Part shown: piece by piece, positions 5,853-9,511 of the stretch
Layout of the letters: the number at the start of each line of letters is the position of its first letter
Numbering within the stretch: position 1 is the stretch's first letter
NCBI GenBank assembly: GCA_947177325.1
Contig: CAMWUH010000061.1
Coordinates: 1-9,511, forward strand
Length of the DNA: 9,511 nucleotides
Reading direction: 5' to 3'
Source of the DNA: an uncultured Bacteroidales bacterium
GTDB taxonomy: Bacteria; Bacteroidota; Bacteroidia; Bacteroidales; Muribaculaceae
The notes under the pieces: model-generated
Told to the model about the DNA's origin: nothing
What the model saw: only the letters and a program-made list of their open reading frames with translations
The model's database searches: none
Made by a program: the position numbers and the translations under genes

Positions 5853-8011
5853 CGTTTAAAATCTTTACACCTTATATCGTGACCGGTTTACGACTCTTTA
5901 TCTTCACAGCATTAGCCACAGTGGCCTCGCTCACTGCCGCCGCACAAAATGTGCTGCAGATGCGCGACACCATTACTGACCCCTCGTTTGTTTACCCCGA
6001 AAGCTACGAAGCCGACACTCATCGACTGAATCAAGACTGGCTTCTGAGAACTTATACCTCGCTCGAAGGGAAAACTACCAATACCCCCAACACTCCGGCC
6101 ACCGATGACGTTATCGTGGCCCGACTGAAGGCTATGCCCACTGAAGTTGAAATGGTCTATAATTCAATTGTCCGTAGCTGCATCGACCGCTACGTTGACA
6201 GAGGGCGAGGTCAGGTAGAACGTATGCTCGGCTTGTCGGCTTATTATATGCCCATTTTTGAGCAAGCATTGGAAGCCGAAGGGGTGCCGTTGGAGCTGAG
6301 ATATTTGCCGGTAATCGAGAGTGCATTAAATCCCAATGCCGTTTCCCGCGCCGGAGCCACAGGACTTTGGCAATTCATGCTCCCCACCGGTAAAGGCCTG
6401 GGCCTGGAGATTTCTACATTGGTTGACGAGCGTCGCGACCCAATAAAATCGTCGCAAATGGCCGCTAAATACCTCCACCAGCTCTACAACATCTACAACG
6501 ACTGGAGCCTTGCCATCGCTGCCTATAACTGTGGCCCGGGCAACATCAATAAAGCTCTTAAACGTGCAGGCGAAGGCAAAAAAGATTTTTGGGATATATA
6601 CCCCTATCTCCCCGCCGAAACCCGTGGCTATCTTCCCGGCTTCATTGCTGCCAACTATGCAATGACCTACTTCGGCGAACACGGTATCTCTCCCGTGCTT
6701 GCCAAGCGCCCGGTAATCACCGACTCGGTGCATGTGAAGCAGCGCGTTCATTTCCAGCAAATTGCCGATGTGCTTCAAATCCCTATTGAAGAAATCCGCA
6801 TACTCAATCCACAATATCGTCAGGATGTTATTCCCGGCGACATCAAGCCTTATGCCCTGGTGCTCCCGTCTCATCAAACTTTGGCCTATATTATGTCGGA
6901 AGACTCAATCGTCAGCCACAATGCCCACCTCTACGCTCGCCGCGGAGTGGTTGAACCGGCCGACGGATCTTCTCGCGTCAGCGATGACGGTGAATATATC
7001 ATCAAAGAAGTTACAAAATACCACCGAGTTAAATCAGGCGACACATTCACCTCGCTTGCTCGTCGATATGGAGTTACCGCTTCATCTATCCGTCGCGTAA
7101 ACGGAATCAAGACTCTCAAGCGCGGACGAACCATCAAAATCGTTACAACTCAAAAGGTGCGCCGCCCTGCCGAGCAAACCGATGCCGAAACTAAATCTCA
7201 AGAAGTTATTCCCATTACTTACGACCAAGCAGTTGGCAACTCTGCAGAATCCCAACAAACACCGGCTGAGGAAACGCCCAACCTGGCCGAGCCCGAAGTT
7301 AACCTGAGCAATGAATCGCAAGAGCCCACATTCATGGTGATTTCTGATGAGGAAACCATTGCCTCGTTGGTCGACAACGATACTGACACTGACGTCATTG
7401 AAGAGAACGACCCGGCCAACGATCTCCCGGCCGAAGATGATGATGAAGCGCCTGCCGATGATAGCAATGCCGATATTGATGAGGAAGACTCTGAGTTTGT
7501 TGAGATCGCAGAAGAAGAGGAACTCATTGAAGCCGATCCCGAAGTGCCTGCGCAACCGGCTGACGAACCTGTGGTTCAGCCTGTGGTAGAAACTGTAGTT
7601 GAGTCGATTGCTGAAGCTCGTGTAGCTGTCACTCCGGCCGTCCTGACTCCCGACGCCGAAGAAGTTAATCCTGTTGATGAAGTCGCGGCTGATGAAGAGC
7701 CTACCGATAACGAAGGCGACGACCAGGTAGTTGAAGAAACCGTAGTGGCCGACCGCGTCGCCGACGTGTTCAACTCCCGGCCCTTACCCGTAGTTGAATC
7801 TAAACCCACCGAGTCGCAGGCCAACACTGTCAAGCAACAGCAACCGGCCAAGAAACCTGCCCCCAAACCCGTTTACGTCAAAGTGAAGAAAGGCGACACT
7901 ATGGCTAAAATCGCTCGTCACAACGGTATGACACTTAAGCAGATTCAAAATCTCAATCCGGGAGTAAATCCTTCGCGCATGAAGGTGGGCGACCGCATCA
8001 GAGTGAAATAA
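5834..8011 (+). CDS. mltD: MltD-like lytic murein transglycosylase with LysM domains
   Basis: This 725-residue exported enzyme cleaves the MurNAc-GlcNAc bond of peptidoglycan to give 1,6-anhydro ends. A hydrophobic export signal spans about 17-38 (ending TAAAQ). The SLT/MltD domain lies near 145-265: IES (160s, catalytic Glu162), SRAGATGLWQFM (171-182) and AAYNCGPGNINKAL (229-242) are the standard motifs. A degenerate LysM-like segment (about 306-345) is followed by clear LysM repeats at 396-437 and 681-724, which bind glycan. Between the last two is a 240-residue, very acidic linker with no Lys or Arg from 455 to 595. No lipobox is seen, unlike E. coli MltD. The ATG at 5834 lies inside the end of the DUF5683 gene. 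A GTG at 5879 would give a more compact signal peptide (TGLRLFIFTALATVASLTAAAQ preceded by Met is 23 residues in all) and remains possible. Confidence 0.93.
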   Translation: MGIELLTFKIFTPYIVTGLRLFIFTALATVASLTAAAQNVLQMRDTITDPSFVYPESYEADTHRLNQDWLLRTYTSLEGKTTNTPNTPATDDVIVARLKAMPTEVEMVYNSIVRSCIDRYVDRGRGQVERMLGLSAYYMPIFEQALEAEGVPLELRYLPVIESALNPNAVSRAGATGLWQFMLPTGKGLGLEISTLVDERRDPIKSSQMAAKYLHQLYNIYNDWSLAIAAYNCGPGNINKALKRAGEGKKDFWDIYPYLPAETRGYLPGFIAANYAMTYFGEHGISPVLAKRPVITDSVHVKQRVHFQQIADVLQIPIEEIRILNPQYRQDVIPGDIKPYALVLPSHQTLAYIMSEDSIVSHNAHLYARRGVVEPADGSSRVSDDGEYIIKEVTKYHRVKSGDTFTSLARRYGVTASSIRRVNGIKTLKRGRTIKIVTTQKVRRPAEQTDAETKSQEVIPITYDQAVGNSAESQQTPAEETPNLAEPEVNLSNESQEPTFMVISDEETIASLVDNDTDTDVIEENDPANDLPAEDDDEAPADDSNADIDEEDSEFVEIAEEEELIEADPEVPAQPADEPVVQPVVETVVESIAEARVAVTPAVLTPDAEEVNPVDEVAADEEPTDNEGDDQVVEETVVADRVADVFNSRPLPVVESKPTESQANTVKQQQPAKKPAPKPVYVKVKKGDTMAKIARHNGMTLKQIQNLNPGVNPSRMKVGDRIRVK

Positions 8012-8081
8012 ACCCGGGCCTTTCATCCAAATATCAGCCTATTTCTATTTCCACTTCAATCCATTCCTGCCTCATTGCCCC

Positions 8082-9308
8082 ATGAGTGACGTTATAGATA
8101 TAGCCATCAGCGGATTTGACTATCCGCTTCCCGATAATCGCATTGCATCCCATCCACTTGCCGAGCGCGACCAGTGCTTGCTCCTCATTCGAAAGCCGGA
8201 TGGAACGCTTATTGACAGCCGCTTTGACCATCTGCCCTCTTACGTGCCGGACGGCGCAATAATGGTGTTTAACAATACCCGCGTTATCAACGCTCGACTG
8301 CGATTCCGCAAAGGCGCCGATAACTCCGGAGCGCTCATAGAGATTTTCTGTCTGGAACCATCTTCGCCGGCCGACTATGCCGTCAACTTTGCCTCAACCG
8401 GTCCCGTTAGCTGGAACTGTTTCGTTGGCAACTCCAAGCGTTGGAAAGATGGAGAGCTTACAATGACTCTAACCATCAACGGCCGCAGCATTACTCTCTC
8501 GGCGCGCCGCATCGACCGCATTGACAATTCATCAATCATAGAATTTAGTTGGGACGACTCCTCTCTGACATTTGCCGACATCATATCGACTGCCGGCGAA
8601 ATCCCCGTGCCTCCCTATCTAAATCGCCCCACCGAAGAGGCCGATTCGCGCGACTATCAAACTGTCTATTCAGCTATCAACGGCTCCGTGGCTGCCCCTA
8701 CAGCCGGCCTCCATTTCACGCCCACTCTGCTTGACCACCTGAGAACCAACGGCGTTGAACTCCGCAATGTCACCCTCCACGTTGGTGCCGGCACCTTTCA
8801 ACCGGTCAAATCCGAGTCGATTGGCGACCACTTGATGCACTCCGAGTTTATAACCGTCGACATCGACACCATCAACGCTCTCGCTCAAAACGATGGACAT
8901 CGCCCGGTTTTTGCCGTCGGCACAACCTCTGTGCGCACCCTCGAGAGCCTCTACCATGCCGGTTGCCTTATCGCCACAAATCAATGGGATGGCGAAGTGC
9001 CGCAATGGTATCCCTACTCCCCTTCCCACCCCAACCTCTCGCTCAAAGAGTCGCTGACCGCCCTCGCTGATTATACCAGAAGTTCGGGCAACAATCTCTT
9101 TGCCGCCAACACTCGCATTATCATCGCTCCCGACTATCATTTTAGAGTGGTCAATGCCATTGTCACCAACTTCCATCAGCCGCAATCAACCCTACTGCTT
9201 TTGGTGTCAGCCTTTGTAGACGGTAACTGGCGCGCCATTTACGACCACGCCCTCGCCAATCAGGCCTACCGCTTCCTCTCCTACGGCGACGCCTGCCTGC
9301 TCCTCTAA
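8082..9308 (+). CDS. queA: S-adenosylmethionine:tRNA ribosyltransferase-isomerase, long Bacteroidetes form
   Basis: Members of this family transfer and isomerise the ribosyl group of SAM onto 7-aminomethyl-7-deazaguanine in tRNA, giving epoxyqueuosine at the wobble position of GUN anticodons. Motifs in order are FNNTRVINARL (63-73), GEIPVPPYL (172-180), AAPTAGLHFTP (204-214), LHVGAGTFQPV (232-242), GTTSVRTLES (280-289) and TNFHQPQSTLLLLVSAF (362-378), all typical of QueA. At 408 residues it is longer than the roughly 350 of E. coli QueA. Most of the extra length is at about 293-345, between GTTSVRTLES and the segment IIIAPDYHFR. The stretch SWNCFVGNSKRWKDG (110-124) also departs from canonical QueA. 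Many Bacteroidetes carry such a long version, so this may be a paralogue with a related but distinct substrate. No other queuosine gene is in the window. It starts at an ATG 70 bp after mltD, probably in the same transcription unit. Confidence 0.9.
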   Translation: MSDVIDIAISGFDYPLPDNRIASHPLAERDQCLLLIRKPDGTLIDSRFDHLPSYVPDGAIMVFNNTRVINARLRFRKGADNSGALIEIFCLEPSSPADYAVNFASTGPVSWNCFVGNSKRWKDGELTMTLTINGRSITLSARRIDRIDNSSIIEFSWDDSSLTFADIISTAGEIPVPPYLNRPTEEADSRDYQTVYSAINGSVAAPTAGLHFTPTLLDHLRTNGVELRNVTLHVGAGTFQPVKSESIGDHLMHSEFITVDIDTINALAQNDGHRPVFAVGTTSVRTLESLYHAGCLIATNQWDGEVPQWYPYSPSHPNLSLKESLTALADYTRSSGNNLFAANTRIIIAPDYHFRVVNAIVTNFHQPQSTLLLLVSAFVDGNWRAIYDHALANQAYRFLSYGDACLLL

Positions 9309-9347
9309 TACTTAAATCCAATGATTAGAAGCTGAGGAGGAGGGGCG

Positions 9348-9403
9348 TTGACATACGTGATTCACTGATTTCCCCCTCGGTCTGATACATGATACATGAT
9401 ACA
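9348..9403 (-). repeat. Right-end inverted copy of the TGTATCA repeat element
   Basis: Read on the minus strand from 9403 down to 9348, this matches positions 1-56 at 49 of 56 bases without gaps. The mismatches fall at left-copy positions 14, 28, 32, 42, 47, 50 and 52. The three tandem heptamers and the GACCGA..GGG..AAATCAGTG core are kept, while the last two heptamers have decayed. It starts 39 bp after the queA stop. Nothing else is seen in 9309-9347, including no clear terminator. Confidence 0.85.
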
Positions 9404-9491
9404 CATGCTTGATACAGGCATCTGAAAATAGTGTATCACGTGTATCACAGGTGTAGCGGTAGCACATCCGTGTATCATGTATCATGTATCA
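9383..9491. repeat. 22-bp perfect inverted repeat formed by opposed heptamer arrays
   Basis: Positions 9383-9404 and 9470-9491 are perfect reverse complements over 22 bp, separated by 65 nt. Each arm consists of three TGTATCA-type units. The separating segment contains another inverted unit (TGATACA, 9410-9416) and two forward units (TGTATCA at 9432-9438 and 9441-9447), so smaller hairpins can nest inside. As RNA it would form a stable long stem-loop and might act as a transcription end for the parA-queA run, but there is no T-run to support that. Confidence 0.8.
9432..9447. promoter_or_regulatory. parS-like 16-mer TGTATCACGTGTATCA
   Basis: This 16-mer matches the broadly conserved parS palindrome TGTTTCACGTGAAACA at 13 of 16 positions, including the central TCACGTG. 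It is also simply two TGTATCA heptamers 9 nt apart, so the match may be a by-product of the repeat. The equivalent pair at 40-55 (TGTATCAAGTGTATCA) matches at 12 of 16. A ParB is encoded 4.4 kb upstream. Confidence 0.25.
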
Positions 9492-9511
9492 TGTATCATG
9501 TATCATGTATC
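9471..9511 (+). repeat. Perfect tandem heptamer array (ATGTATC) cut by the window end
   Basis: A 7-bp unit repeats without a mismatch from 9471 to the last base: TGTATC followed by five copies of ATGTATC, 41 bp in all. The true length is unknown because the window ends inside the array. Together with the repeat at position 1 this suggests an assembly broke at repeats on both sides. Confidence 0.95.

Noticed and set aside
7082..7555. Long antisense open frames under the mltD linker, including a Ser-rich 102-residue one
   Set aside because: They are reverse-strand shadows of the Asp/Glu-rich codons in the linker and have no start context or family resemblance.
9383..9511. CRISPR array
   Set aside because: The units are only 7 bp and mostly in direct tandem without unique spacers of even length, and no cas gene is present.

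Overview
The window looks like ordinary chromosome from a Bacteroidales bacterium, probably of the Muribaculaceae/Porphyromonadaceae kind. The family assignment is inference. The evidence is the set of protein families (a golvesin-domain cell-wall amidase, DUF5683, an MltD-type transglycosylase with LysM repeats, and the long Bacteroidetes version of QueA), promoter-like TTTG / TAnnTTTG pairs, the lack of clear Shine-Dalgarno sequences, and secreted proteins whose signal peptides end in ..AQ or ..SQ. No transposase, phage, CRISPR, rRNA or tRNA gene is visible.

Layout. Positions 1-134 carry a repeat built from the heptamer TGTATCA and no gene. Positions 135-2912 (minus strand) encode a large secreted zinc amidase-like protein. 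It is divergent from a rightward run of five genes: parA (3230-3994), parB (4114-4998), a DUF5683 membrane protein (5076-5852), an MltD-like lytic transglycosylase (5834-8011, overlapping the gene before it) and a QueA-family tRNA ribosyltransferase-isomerase (8082-9308). The tail, 9309-9511, holds a second copy of the left-end repeat in inverted orientation, followed by further heptamer arrays that run off the window end.

The divergent intergenic region (2913-3229) is the most structured non-coding stretch. From left to right it has a promoter-like pair for the amidase, a 92-nt imperfect palindrome with 33-nt arms, three DnaA-box-like 9-mers within 42 bp, and a candidate parA promoter overlapped by an 8-bp inverted repeat. 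Together with parAB this suggests a region near the chromosome origin, but that is inference.

How the genes fit together. ParA and ParB are the chromosome-type (Soj/Spo0J) segregation pair. DUF5683 and MltD act in or on the envelope, and the divergent amidase is also a likely peptidoglycan hydrolase, so chromosome partitioning genes sit between two cell-wall hydrolases. QueA makes the queuosine precursor in tRNA and is probably just the downstream neighbour. The genes themselves belong to known families. The least explained parts are the inverted repeats that bracket the whole segment and the palindrome/DnaA-box region upstream of parA.
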